DNA from: Saksenaea vasiformis B4078 | Lineage: Eukaryota > Mucoromycota > Mucoromycetes > Mucorales > Saksenaeaceae | Assembly (NCBI GenBank): GCA_000697055.1 | Contig: JNDT01002323.1 | Coordinates: 50,001 to 114,000, forward strand | Reading direction: 5' to 3' | Length of the DNA stretch: 64,000 nt | Shown: piece after piece, positions 33,440 to 44,672 of the stretch | How the letters are laid out: the number at the start of each line of letters is the position of its first letter | Position numbering within the stretch: the stretch's first letter is position 1 | The notes under the pieces: model-generated | Seen by the model: the letters and a program-made list of their open reading frames with translations, nothing else | Databases searched by the model: none | What the model was told of the DNA's origin: nothing | Translations under genes and position numbers: made by a program

Positions 33440-34660
33440 TCGAAAGTTGAGTGAATGCTGCGTGTTCGTTTCTTTCAAAAGACCCTTTCTAAATACAATG
33501 AGTGCCTCTTCTTTAGAAACGTTGTAAGGTGCCGAGCTGCTTCAGCTCAAGATTCAGACCCAGACGACGATGTGGAGCATAAGCATGCTCTCAATGCTTC
33601 AACATTTCGCAATGACCAAACCACAATCTCAAAACTGGACACATGCGACAATACCGACCGACCAACTATATGCAACTCACACAGTTGGACTCGACCTTCT
33701 TCCCGGCAATACAGACACCTTTCTCACCTACTACAATACAATTCCGACGTAACAGTTCCACACACTCATCTCACTCCTGAAAACCCAAAATCAAACTCCT
33801 ACTCCGAAGGAATCACTTTGATTTCGTTACACGATCACTTTGATCCTTTTCATGGATCGGACTTGCTAAATATCCATCACGACAATGATTATTTGTAGAA
33901 CAGCCATAGACTAGAACTAGTATAAATAGCCCTCATAGGGATCGCAATAAAGACAATTTTCAGCACGATATTACTTTGGCAAGCAAGTTTATCTTGATTT
34001 TCTATCGCCTTTGACTTTATTTTTTTTCCACGCTTCCCTTTTTATCTCTGATCACTCCGTTGATACCTTTACCACCATTAACCCTTTGAAGTCTTTGATA
34101 CCGACTATAAAAGTATCTGGTGCTCACTTACAACCGAACGACATATCTCATTTCCTTTTCCTTTTTTCTTTTCTTTTCTTTTCTTTTCTCCTTTTTTTTC
34201 ACTTATACAAAACCACACTTACAACGTTTGTACTATCGTACAACAACGATCATTTCAGTCAATCATATTTCTTAGAACATTGGCAGCTGAATCGGAAAAC
34301 AATTTCGTATTTACAAAGCTTCTGTACATCCGCCGATCTCCTACGCTGATTGGGATGTGCACGTCTTTAAATATACCATATAATCATATAGATATCCAGC
34401 GAATAACAGTAAACCTAAAATCATGCCGATGGCGGACGACCTCCGAAGACTGAAAAGCTTTTCTATGATTTGAGTTGATGACATTTACATGTCTCTTTGA
34501 CTTCGGACTAGAGCGTTATCTCTTGTCTTAGATGTTGGTATTGTCCGTTAACCAATTTAAAGAAGTGTTTTTAGAGATCAGGGAGTAGAAGATCTGTTCG
34601 GCAATGCAGAATGTAATTCATTGGGGCTGCCTCAGTTGAATCAGGAACAGTAGAATTAAA
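33440..34660. other. Unassigned sequence with LTR-like signals
   Basis: An open frame at 33,455-33,898 has no recognised domain. Directly after it, TATAAATAG at about 33,921 and AATAAAG at about 33,946 lie some 25 nt apart, as in a compact retroelement LTR, but no repeat partner or TG...CA ends are visible. The rest is pyrimidine-rich. Confidence 0.35.
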
Positions 34661-34663
34661 AAG

Positions 34664-35096
34664 TGGTTGCGGGTGAAGAATCAGGAGGATGAATGAGAAA
34701 AAACAAGAGACAAGAGAAGTCAGCGAGACTTAGATAATCCTTTATTGAATAAAAAGCGTTCCTCTTTTTATAACAAAATCATCCATGGATACAGATAGAT
34801 CGGACTATATTCCATGATTGCACAGATGACCATATATCTATGATATAGCCGGCATCTATATTGGATCTTTCTTAATGCAGTGTTTACAGAGGACAGATCG
34901 AGAGCGGATCGTAGAAAACTCGGTGAAAGGCATTGTATAAAGGAATCTGGGATAAGTGCTAATATGGAAGCGATTGAAAGTCCACAGTCTGTATTCAAGG
35001 TAACCTCGGAGTAGAAATAGGATCTCTTTATGGTAATGTATCGATCATTGGCTAGCAATGTATCTGACAGTGAATGGAGGATGTTGGAATACAACA
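34664..35096 (-). mobile_element. Possible solo LTR
   Basis: The segment starts TGGTTG and ends ACAACA (TG...CA). On the minus strand it begins TGTTGTATTCCAACA and contains TATAAAAAG followed within about 25 nt by AATAAAGG, the order of an LTR promoter and poly(A) site. There is no matching 5-bp target duplication (AAAAG left, GCGGG right), but its right side abuts the DIRS element, which could have removed it. No second copy is in the window. Confidence 0.3.
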
Positions 35097-35129
35097 GCGG
35101 GTCGTTCCTATCACAACCTCAGTTGACTC

Positions 35130-35226
35130 TGGTTCGGCCTCCGATGTGGTAGTAGCTCTCTGAGCCGCGCTTTATTCGTCTAATTAATGAAAAAAATTTC
35201 AATTCCCTATTCTTTATATCTTTCTA
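35130..35226 (+). repeat. DIRS left inverted terminal repeat
   Basis: Matches the reverse complement of 39,127-39,222 with a few mismatches and one small indel. Confidence 0.85.
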
Positions 35227-35248
35227 AGCCGCGCATCGTGGGGAAACT

Positions 35249-36076
35249 ATGGAAAGTGTCAACAATGGATCAGTTACACTTACACAAGATCAATTTAATG
35301 AATTACTCCACCGAGTTACACAAGCTCAAGCAACAAGCGAGTCCGGATATGGAGAAAGACCAGGAATCCCATCCGAGATTCTCGAGGAAATGGAAAACAC
35401 TTCCCAAGCTGATCTCAAGAAAAGCGTCAGACGCTACGCTAAAGAGATCCAAAAATATGATGGAGGGGAATGGACAAACCAAGGAGCCATCAACCGTTCC
35501 TTCATCCCCGATCTTAAGAAATACTCGGTGGATGCCTATCAAACAGTTAGTCAGAACTATAAACATTCAGAACAAGTCCGAGTGGCAGCCCAAGCCACCA
35601 CCGAGGTTTATGAAGAAGTACAATTCATTGTGCAAAGAGGAGGGTCTGAAAGTGATCAGGAAGACCTCCAAAACGTCATGGAAAATCTCCGCAGACTGGC
35701 GACCTTCCAGTTTACAACCAGTCGACAATGGGACCGTGAAAACAGATAACTATCAGCAAAGGCACTCCGTCTACCAGGAAGTATGCGTTACTTGGAGAAA
35801 CCAGACGAGGACTCAGACAAAACAATGGCCTTCTCTTCCGAAGTTGTCGAGAAGATCCATCAAGCCCGTTATGAGCAAGCAATCTTACGCAGCGCAGTTT
35901 CCTCCCAACAAAACCCACCATATGGAAGTGGATCATCCCGACAGAGAGGATCGTTCCGGGGATCGTTCCGAAGAACAAACTACAATACCAGAGGAAACTC
36001 ATACGGCGGCGACCGATCTTTTTTTTTTTTGGCAAAGGCAGGGGAACACAGTTCCAGGTCCCAGACAAGACAATGA
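35249..36076 (+). pseudogene. DIRS gag-like ORF with an in-frame stop
   Basis: The frame starts MESVNNGSVTLTQDQFNELL and runs 166 codons to a TAA at 35,747-35,749, then continues in the same phase (LSAKALRLPGSMRYLEKPDE) to a TGA at 36,076. The second part ends in an Arg/Gly/Ser-rich stretch (SRQRGSFRGSFRRTN), which fits a nucleic-acid-binding gag tail. The TAA most simply reflects a point mutation. No zinc knuckle is visible. Confidence 0.6.
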
Positions 36077-36118
36077 TCAGACCAACCCTCAGGTACAAAA
36101 TCAACAGTAACAGAGGAC

Positions 36119-37846
36119 ATGGCTCCAGAGGTCCCGCGTCCAATCCTGTCCACAGCACATTACACCATCCCAGCGGACGGGATATTACCGGGTGGGAGGC
36201 TCAAACATTTCGCACAATATTGGGCGAAGACGACAACTCACCCACGGCCTCTATCAGTGATCAACGAGGGATATCGTATACAATGGTCATCGACACCGAT
36301 TCTATGGAGATCACAAAACCTATCGCTATCAGGCGAAGATCAGAAGGCGGTAGACGAAGCTGTCGAGAAATTTCTCCAATCTGGGGTCATAGAGAGAGTA
36401 ACCGACCAAGACGACAGGTACCTCTCAAACTTCTTCACGATTCAGGAACCGACGAAGAGGCGCCCAATTCTAGACTGCAAGAGAATCAATCAATTCGTTC
36501 AATGTCACCATTTCAAGATGGAAGGGATTCCAGCATTGAGGGATATTATCGAGAAAGGAGATCTCATTTGCAAATTGGACTTGAAGGACGCTTACGTGGT
36601 AGTCCCGATCCACCAGGAATCACGTCGGTACCTGTCTTTCAGACACCAGGGAACGATATATTGTTACAACTCTCTGGCATTTGGCCTGAGTGTGGCACCC
36701 AGGGTGTTTTCCAAAATCATGCGGTACGCGATAGAACCATTGAGGAAAGCAGGTATTCGATTGGTATATGACCTCGACGATATGTGCATCTTATCGAGGA
36801 CTCCAGCAGAAATGAATCGCGCTGTCCAAAAGGTGATAACCCATCTTCAGAATCTTGGATTTCTCATCAACATGGAAAAGAGCCGACTACAGCCAACACA
36901 TGTACAGGAATTTCTGGGATTCCAATTCAATACCAAGAATATGACAATAGAGGTGCCACAACAAAAGATGATGAACTTCGATCACGGATCAAACAAGCTC
37001 AGGACCCCAACAAGACGAGATCGTGCCGTTGGATGGCAGGATTATTGGGGAAGATGACATCTATGATACCGGCGATTGGGGAAGCCCTCCTCCATCTCCG
37101 GTATCTACAACGAAATCTGACGAGGAGTTTACACCGCGCTCGCCACAAGTGGGAGGCAGCATGTCAATTATCAATGAGTGGGCACCAAGATCTACAATGG
37201 TGGAAGAACATCGCCAGTCTCCGCAATGGAATCCCGATCAGGGACGACACACCTCCGTCGCCGAAGATCGCAATTCATGTAGATACCTCAGATACGGGAT
37301 GGGGAACGAGTTCACCCGCGATCCAGACATACGGCTTTTGGAAGCCAGCAGAAAAAGAGGATTCGATCAATGTTCAGGAACTGAAGACGATCTTGTTCGC
37401 GCTTCAGCTACACGCAAAAGATTACGAAGGGACAACGATTCAGATATACTCGGACAGCATCACTGCTTGAAATATGTTCGGAAATCCGGAGGGACGAGTT
37501 CGCTCAAACTCCAGGAATTAGCATTACAAATCCAAGAGTTATGCAACCGGTTTCAATTGCGGATGACCTTTCATCATATTGCAGGAGTGAAGAACACGTC
37601 AGCGGACTCACTCAGCCGACAGACGATTCCTTTATACGAAATGAAAATTCCTCGGCGGAACTTCTGTTATCTCCAACGTATTGGAGCATGCATCCGGATC
37701 CATCAGCAGCGGCTATGGATGCCTTGCAACAGCCGTGGCCAACCAAGGGATTATTTCTCCACCCACCATGGAGGTTGATCCCACGTGTACTTCGGAAACA
37801 GACACAAGACAAGATCCGCTCGGCGGTGCTAATCACACCCTATTAG
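36119..37846 (+). pseudogene. DIRS reverse transcriptase / RNase H, frameshifted
   Basis: RT block from 36,119 (MAPEVPRPILSTAHYT): GGRLKHFAQYW, then RPILDCKRINQF, LICKLDLKDAYVVVPI, SLAFGLSVAPRVFSKIM and IRLVYDLDDMCIL. The catalytic YxDD box here reads DLDD, with Asp where Tyr is expected. The frame shifts near 36,965 into PSPKIAIHVDTSDTGWGTS, INVQELKTILFAL and IYSDSITA (RNase H), shifts again near 37,465 (FHHIAGVKNTSADSLSR), and once more near 37,625 (LFLHPPWRLIPRVLRK). Plus-strand phase with gag: 36,119 is in frame with the gag ORF across the TGA. Confidence 0.8.
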
Positions 37847-37869
37847 CCAACGCTGTTCTGGTGGCCGAC

Positions 37870-39065
37870 CCTAATCCGGATGAACATCAGGGCAGTAACA
37901 TGGAAATGGAAACGCTGGACGATGATCGCATGGCAGTTATCCAGCAGGCATATCACACGCAAGGGATCCAGGGTAAGGCATCCGAATACATATCGAACAC
38001 GACAAGGAAACGCACCAGGCAAGTGTATGACCGAGCCTGGAAGATATGGGTAAACTGGGCTCGAGCACAAAACCCTGTCGTAGATCCAAAAGCTTACGAC
38101 ATTCCAGCAATCGTGCGTTTCTTGGTGGAAAAGCAATCATATTCATACACATACCTCAAAACATTTCGGTCAGCCATTGGGTCTGTTTTTCGAATTATAC
38201 ATCCTACGAAGCCGGGTCTGGCAGAACAAACGCTTCTCAACAACTTCTTTAAAGCACGACGACATGCAAAAGTCAAGATTCCTACGAAAGCTGATATTGA
38301 AACTTGGGGCGTTAAGTTACTGATCAATTATCTCAATTCTTGGAATGAAACGGACAAGCTCCCGCTAGACCAACTGCAGGCGAAAACTTTACTCTTGTTA
38401 TGCATTACAACGGTATGGAGGCCCCGATCAGATCTGCGACGGTTACAACACCGCGACGTCACGTTTCAATATGAAAACGGGACACTTACCGGCGTAGTTC
38501 TCATCGCTAGAGAACCAAAGGAAGCCCAGGCAAAAACGTCCTCTTTCGGTACGATCGACGTTCCAAACCTATGTCCGGTGCGCACTCTTCATACGTTCAT
38601 CAAGAAGACGGAACACTTAAGGAGATTTTTACTAGAAAATCACACGTTATTCCTTGCATACATACTCGAAGCAGACAAAATCCGTTCAGTCCGTACAACC
38701 ACAGTGACAAATTGGGTGGTCCAATATATGACAGCAGCAGGAGTAGACACGGAGGTATACAAGGCACACTCAATTAGAGAGCAGCAGGAACAGGAGCCAT
38801 GGATGCAGGCAGCGAGATGCAAGACCTCAAAAAACATGCAAATTGGAGTCTCAACGCAGACACGTTTGAACGCTATTATTACAAACCACCAACACAGCAA
38901 TCTCGAGGTGCAGCAATCGTAGAAAAACTTTTTTCGGCAGCTGAGAACAATACCACATCGGAGGCCGAACCGGAGTCAACTGAGGTTGTGATAGGAACGA
39001 CCTACAATCAAGAAGTTGACGGAGGTGAGGCCGAAGATGTGGTAGTAACCCGCCCGTTATCTTAG
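37870..39065 (+). pseudogene. DIRS tyrosine recombinase, frameshifted near the active site
   Basis: Frame from about 37,870: YISNTTRKRTRQVYDRAWK, VWRPRSDLRRLQHRDVTF (first catalytic Arg), NLCPVRTLHTFIKKTEHL, VYKAHSIR (His-x-x-Arg). Directly after HSIR, an extra dinucleotide in an AGAGAG run (about 38,775) shifts the frame. The true continuation, with KKHANWSLNADTFERYYYKP carrying the nucleophilic Tyr, is in the frame at 38,799-39,065. So all catalytic parts are present but separated. Length and motif order fit DIRS recombinases. Confidence 0.8.
38955..39055 (+). repeat. DIRS internal complementary region
   Basis: The first half (GGAGGCCGAACCGGAGTCAA...) is the reverse complement of the outer left end (35,101-35,150). 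The second half (GAGGCCGAAGATGTGGTAGT) is complementary to the outer right end (39,207-39,243). It overlaps the end of the recombinase frame. Confidence 0.82.
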
Positions 39066-39126
39066 GGCCGATGGCTTTTCGTAGGTCCCGCCCAAATACG
39101 AAAAAAAGTTTATAGACGATCTCAAC

Positions 39127-39222
39127 TAGCTTAAAAAGATATAAAGAATAGGGAATTGAAAAATTTTTCATTAAATAGACGAATAAAGCGCGGCTCAGAG
39201 AGCTATTACCACATCTTCGGCC
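39127..39222 (-). repeat. DIRS right inverted terminal repeat
   Basis: Inverted copy of 35,130-35,226. Confidence 0.85.
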
Positions 39223-39465
39223 CCCCCCGTCACCTTCTTGGGTTGTGCTAGGGAGGAGCCACAATGTGTAGATTTCTTGGAGATTTTGCGTACATTTTGC
39301 GTAGATTTTTTCTGTAGGGTTAGGATTGTTGTTATAAGTATGTACATGTCTTAGTGTAAACTCGTGAAGCCAACGTAAGACTGACATGGTATTTTCTTGG
39401 ATGTCAGTGAACGTTCGGAGATTTTGTAAATACGAAAACGCTTCCAGCTTTGATCTGCTGTTCTG

Positions 39466-41060
39466 CGAAATTATTTTCGGATGTCACTGAAATGATGCAC
39501 CCTGTGGTGTAACATGCGATGCCTATAAGGAACGATCTGGTACTTCATATCCCAGATGCCCGCACCATGGACCCTCCTGCTTTGATCTTAATCTAATTTT
39601 CCCTCTTCCATGGTTTTTTGGGGTTCTGAGTCAAAACGTTTGTTCTGGAATGCTGCCTCTACAAAATAAGTAGCTTGCTTTGTCAAAACTATGATTCCAA
39701 CTGACTATGCTGCTGCAGTTCATATAAGATTTGTAGCTGCTCAAACTCTATGTACCATGTGCTACCAGAGAAAACTGTTTGAAACGACCTTCAATATGAG
39801 GCCATTTCAGCACTTCATAGGCCAAATTATATGCGTAGTAATTGATGGAACCACCTTGTTTAATTTGCCAAGCGGCCATTTGATTGAGAAATTTTTGTGG
39901 GATGGATATAACGACTCCAGACTACTTGGCAAAGTCCGGGCACCAGCGTCATTGTCTATTGGATCTGTGTGTGCATAATAGATCTTGTGTCTGGAAAACC
40001 TGTCGGTACCTAAGTTGCGGGGAATATATCAGTAACACTAAACCTCCCCTCTATCAACGATAGTTTATTTAAGATCATTGCAAAGCGCATTGCCTATTTC
40101 GGAGAAACCACTATACGTAAGCAATGTCAAAATTTGGTATGCATGCCATTATATGTCAACACAGTCATACAATATTACAATGTCATCCAAGGTAGAGCCA
40201 CGATACACAGATCCTTTTACTGTGCATGGAGAAATAAAGATGATATCTACGCATTTGTTAACGAAATGACTGCATTGCTTTCCAGAAAAAGCCCGCCATC
40301 GCACACAAAGATTCACTTCCTAGAACATAGTAGATCCATCTGGAAGCACCTTCGATCGAAAAGCTATTGTATATTATGTATAAGCTTGACCGATATCTCT
40401 AGAGTGAGTTGGAAGGATCCCGATAAGTTTGATATCCAAGGGCTTATTGAACATTTCAATGATTGACTACCATTGAGAATTGCTGAACAACATAGTAATA
40501 AAGTCTCACATCTGCAATATTCAAACAATCCTTCGCAGAAGACGTAAATGCTCCCAGAACACTGTTATCTCTACGTTCTCTCCACTGAGGTTCGAACAGG
40601 AATTTTATAAATATACCGTCAATTACACGTTAACCAACGTGACAATCTATTGCAGCCCCTTCAGTTCGTTCGAACCAAGACGGCGGAGAGATCCCGTCTT
40701 TGACATTCTTTTCACAACTTTTCTATTGTCACCAGATGTACTGGTTCCGATATTATGTGTTATGCAGTAAATGTATTGCATTCCATCCCAGAACCACGGG
40801 TTAAGATTGGACTCAGCCTTGGAACGACCTCAACCCGTTCAGACCCGTCCACTTCGGAACTACCATTTCAAGAGCTGTACAAAATTATTCATAGAGATGA
40901 CTGTGATCTACGGTGGATATCTAGGAACTACTCCGAATACCTTTATGCAAGCCGGTTTCACCGAACCTTGTTTCATTTCCCGAAGAAAATTTCATTTAGT
41001 ACAGTACAGATCCAGTTCTCGTGTTCAGTAGGAGGACTGAAGATTCAGTCTCACCGTTTT
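39466..41060 (+). repeat. Array unit C, distal part (resumes after the insert)
   Basis: From CGAAATTATTTTCGGATG the sequence again follows the array, nearly identical to unit A from about 22,651. A 110-codon open frame (40,134-40,466) is shared with 23,290-23,622, but the ten differences I count between them change amino acids, as expected of non-coding DNA. Confidence 0.72.
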
Positions 41061-41311
41061 CTCTTGTCTGATTGGTTTATTTTTATCTTCTTGGTTCCTC
41101 AATGATGTTTCCATGCAGGATTCTCAGGAAGGACCAATAGATGCGTTGATGTCGGACCAAAATAGAGATAATGACGAACTTATCGTAATCTCCGTTTATC
41201 AAAGGGACAGATCCAGAACGGAGGCAAACATGCATTAAAAAAAGTATCAATGATAGAAACGAAATAAAGTCTAAGGAGCGGAACCTCCACCTCTAAGCCT
41301 TAAGATCACAG

Positions 41312-41323
41312 TATTTAAACAGG
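41312..41323 (+). promoter_or_regulatory. TATA-like element of peptide copy 4
   Basis: TATTTAAACAGG, with upstream CCTCCACCTCTAAGCC; same type as copy 3. Confidence 0.6.
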
Positions 41324-41385
41324 ACGAGTTGAGCATCTTGCTATCCTATATCCTCATCTACATCTCAAGAAAATCAAATATCAAA

Positions 41386-41574
41386 ATGGTCAAAGCTCTC
41401 GCCCTCTCTGTTCTTGCCGTTGTTGCCGCCTTGGCCTCTGCTAAACCCGTCGATGTCAAGTCCATCAAATGCGACGGTGATACCTACAAGTGTACTGCTC
41501 AGCTCGATTTCGCAGGTAGAGCGTTCGTCGCTCAATGGGACGTCAAGGTGTTCAACCAATACAATCGATCCTAA
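41386..41574 (+). CDS. Small secreted peptide, array copy 4 (62 aa)
   Basis: Signal peptide and KPVDVKSIKCDGDTYKC as in copies 2-3, but the mid segment reads FAGRAFVAQWDVK (Gly to Arg, Tyr to Phe), a variant shared only with copy 5. Tail FNQYNRS. The poly(A) signal AATAAA is at 41,681. Its promoter is of the copy-3 type although its coding variant groups with copy 5. Confidence 0.77.
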   Translation: MVKALALSVLAVVAALASAKPVDVKSIKCDGDTYKCTAQLDFAGRAFVAQWDVKVFNQYNRS

Positions 41575-44500
41575 AGGACCGGGATTGCCATCACTGCCAA
41601 GAAGATGCATTCTTAAAATTGCACAACAGCCACTCCCTTAGCCTTCAAGAAATATAGTGTCAATTTTCAAGTTCTAAAGCAATAAAGAAAGTTGAACCTC
41701 TTCTAGAGGGAAAACTTTGTCAAATATAATTGTCCTCTTGATTTCATTGATTACTTTTTGATGTCTTTAATCCTAAGAACTTCAATCAAGTATCGATTGG
41801 AGGCATTTAGGTCTCCTGGGAAAATTCTGTTTTCGTTTCTGGATAGACAGTATCATACCATTTGACGATCATTTATGTGTTCTTTGAATGCTTTGTAAGA
41901 AGCAATGCTAAGACGTTTTCCAACGCAATGGTGTTTATTTGCACCACCTATTCAGTCCCTTTCTTCTTTTCGAGTTGCGATCCGATCCTAGCAAGACTTT
42001 GGAAAAGGAGTCTACGTATACGTATTGCGTTTGGATGTGTAGGAGAACACTGGGAAACTCACGACTTCAGTCCATACTCAGATCTCTTTGCCGGACATTG
42101 TCAATAAAATCGACGGCTAGATTTTTCAAGCACCTTGCGAGGGACGGAAGACTTGATACTGAATAGAACGTGCCGTAATACCTTTGCTTCAGCGTAAATG
42201 AGTTGACTACCATACTGCTTTGTGTTGCTGACAGCTGCCAACGAAAATATTACATCATTCCAAGAAGCTGAAAACTTGTCAAGTATCACAAGTTACTATG
42301 CAGGCAAGCTGAAAATAGCTAATTTCTCTGTTTGTAACGATTTTATTTCAGTTTCCGCTTCCATGTAGAAATTAGCATCACGCTTCTTCTGGGTCTTCTA
42401 TGAGGTTTAAGCATCGGCTCGACTATTTACAACGTAGGCTCTTATGCATCTGAAGCAATATGGCTCCAGGCACTTATTGCATACGTTCTAATAGAATCCG
42501 TTCGTACGCTGTCCAGTTTTCACGGGGGATCTGCTTTAGAGATTGGGAGTAATGGGCACATTGGAGACCTGAGTTCATTTTGATCTTTCTCGTGATCCTT
42601 CATTAAGATTGGTCCAGGCGCGTAGTTTTGGGCTTGTAACTGAGTCTGATAGAAGTAATACTTTATCGACACTTTAAATTACTGTTCTTGGCAACGTAAA
42701 GACTTGCGCTCTGCAATGATGTCGAACATGGCACTGGCAATTAATATTCCATTGTACATATATCCTCATATCTTCAGTTATACTAACTTATTGTTCTATA
42801 ATATTGTTGTCGGGGACCTGGAATTATGCTTGCTGTGGTGTAACATGGGTTCCTGCGTAAGGGACAATTTGGTACCTGATATCTCAGATCTTTGCAAGTC
42901 ACAATGAACTCTCCTACTTTGGTGATATCAGTTAAAGCGTTTGCTCTAGAACGCTTTCTATACAAAATATGCTGGCTACTATGTCAACCCTACAATTCCA
43001 TTTGCTAGACGTCGCAGTTGTTCAGAGCTTATTAGCCATATGCTGTCGGGTGGAACTAGCAGGATCTGCCATCGGTATGAATATACATTAAAAGATCATA
43101 GGTTAGAGCGCATGGTAGTAATAAATGAAATTACGGTGCTTCATGCGTTAATAGGTCATTCGATTAAAAGGTTTGCAAGATGGGTGTGTCAACTACAGCC
43201 TGCTTGGCAAAATGCGCAAACCAGCAAAGCAGCAAAGCGGCAAAATTGTCTACTGGTTCTATGTATTCCTAAATAGAGAGCATTCCTGAAAAGTCATCGC
43301 CGTCCAAAGGTGCGAAAAGAAAGCAGTTGAGTCGAGCACGCGCTTGATTAACGGTTACTAAAACGCGAAGCGCATTGCTGATGTCTGGATGCTAGTATTT
43401 TGTTTGAATACCGTTTCATGTGGAAATCGTTATACAAGTATATCTTTGATATTTGTGAAATAAAGCATCACCAATGCAATGTTGTACGTAGTACCAGCTT
43501 CGCATTGTCTACGGAAGGCGAAGATGGCGACTACTCACTTGCTAATGGAACAGCTGCATTGCTTTCTAGAGATATCCCGCCGTCGTATATAGTGCATATT
43601 TTTCAACGTGTAGTTGCTTAATCTCGAAGCACCTTCAGTTAATAGTGTAACTATGTGCAGATTTGACCGATATATTCGGAGCGAGTTGGAAGCGTTGTCC
43701 TCCTAAACTTGATACATGAGGGTCTATTAAGCGACTTAAGCCGATGTCGAGAAATACTGAATAGCACAGCAATAAAGAAATTCAATGCACAATATCAAAA
43801 ACGCTATCCTAACAACGTAACGCGTTCGGAACACGGCTTCTCTTACTTTTCCTCTAGTGGGCGTTAGATAGGGATTTATCGATATAGTACCAATATCGCA
43901 GATTAGCAAGCGTAGGGACCTCCTACAGCTGTATTCAATAACCGTTAAAGCCTGGAGCGCAGAAGCACGCCGTTTCTGGAATTTCTTCATACTTTTCCCG
44001 CTGCCACCAGATGTATCGGTTCTGACATAATGTATTATACTGTAAAATGCACTGCGTTCCATCCCAGAAGAAGGCTGGAGATTGGACTCAGTCTTGAAAT
44101 CGCCTCGACCGTTCAGACCCGTCCACATGGGAACTGTACAAAATTATCCATAGAGCTAACTGTGGTCCATGGGTAGAAGTCTTATGTCAGAAACTACTCC
44201 GAACATCTTTATGCAAGCCGGTTTCACCGAACCTTGTGTTTCGTTTCCCGAAGAAAATTTCCTTTAGTTGAGTACGGATCCAGTTCTCATATACGACAGA
44301 ATGTCAGAAAAGATTCAGTCAATAAAGGTAACTGAGTCTCACCGACTTCTTTTGTCTGAGTAGTTTGTTTTTATCTCCTTGATTACTCAATGACGTTTCT
44401 ATGCTGCATTCTCGGGAAGGACCAATAGATGCATTGGCGTCGGACTAAAATAGAGACAACGACGAACTCATAGTAATCTCCGTTTACCAAACGGGCAGAT

Positions 44501-44598
44501 CCAGAATGGAAGCAACATGCAATGAAAAATATGTCGTTGATAGAAATGAATGAAAGATTATGGGTAGAAACCTCCGCCTCCAAGCCTTACGATTACAG

Positions 44599-44610
44599 TA
44601 TTTAAATAGG
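44599..44610 (+). promoter_or_regulatory. TATA-like element of peptide copy 5
   Basis: TATTTAAATAGG followed by GTGCGTTGAGCACAC; same type as copy 2. Confidence 0.6.
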
Positions 44611-44672
44611 GTGCGTTGAGCACACTTTTGTCCTATATCTTCATCTACATCTCAAGAAAATCAAATATCAAA

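Larger units (their letters stand above)
35101..39243 (+). mobile_element. DIRS-type retrotransposon (tyrosine recombinase), defective
   Basis: About 4.1 kb. Left end 35,130-35,226 and right end 39,127-39,222 are inverted repeats (GAGCCGCGCTTTATTCGTCT on the left, its complement on the right). An internal region at about 38,955-39,055 is complementary to both outer ends (35,101-35,150 and 39,207-39,243), the arrangement specific to DIRS elements. Inside, in order, are a gag-like frame, RT, RNase H and a tyrosine recombinase, all plus strand. DIRS elements integrate by recombinase and make no target duplications; none is seen. At least six lesions (two in-frame stops, several frameshifts) make it non-autonomous. 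Confidence 0.88.
41061..44345 (+). repeat. Array unit D (about 3.3 kb)
   Basis: Carries peptide copy 4. The proximal 3' flank is almost identical to unit B; the distal part is diverged. It includes a 78-codon open frame (43,040-43,276) whose equivalents in the other units are broken. Confidence 0.7.
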
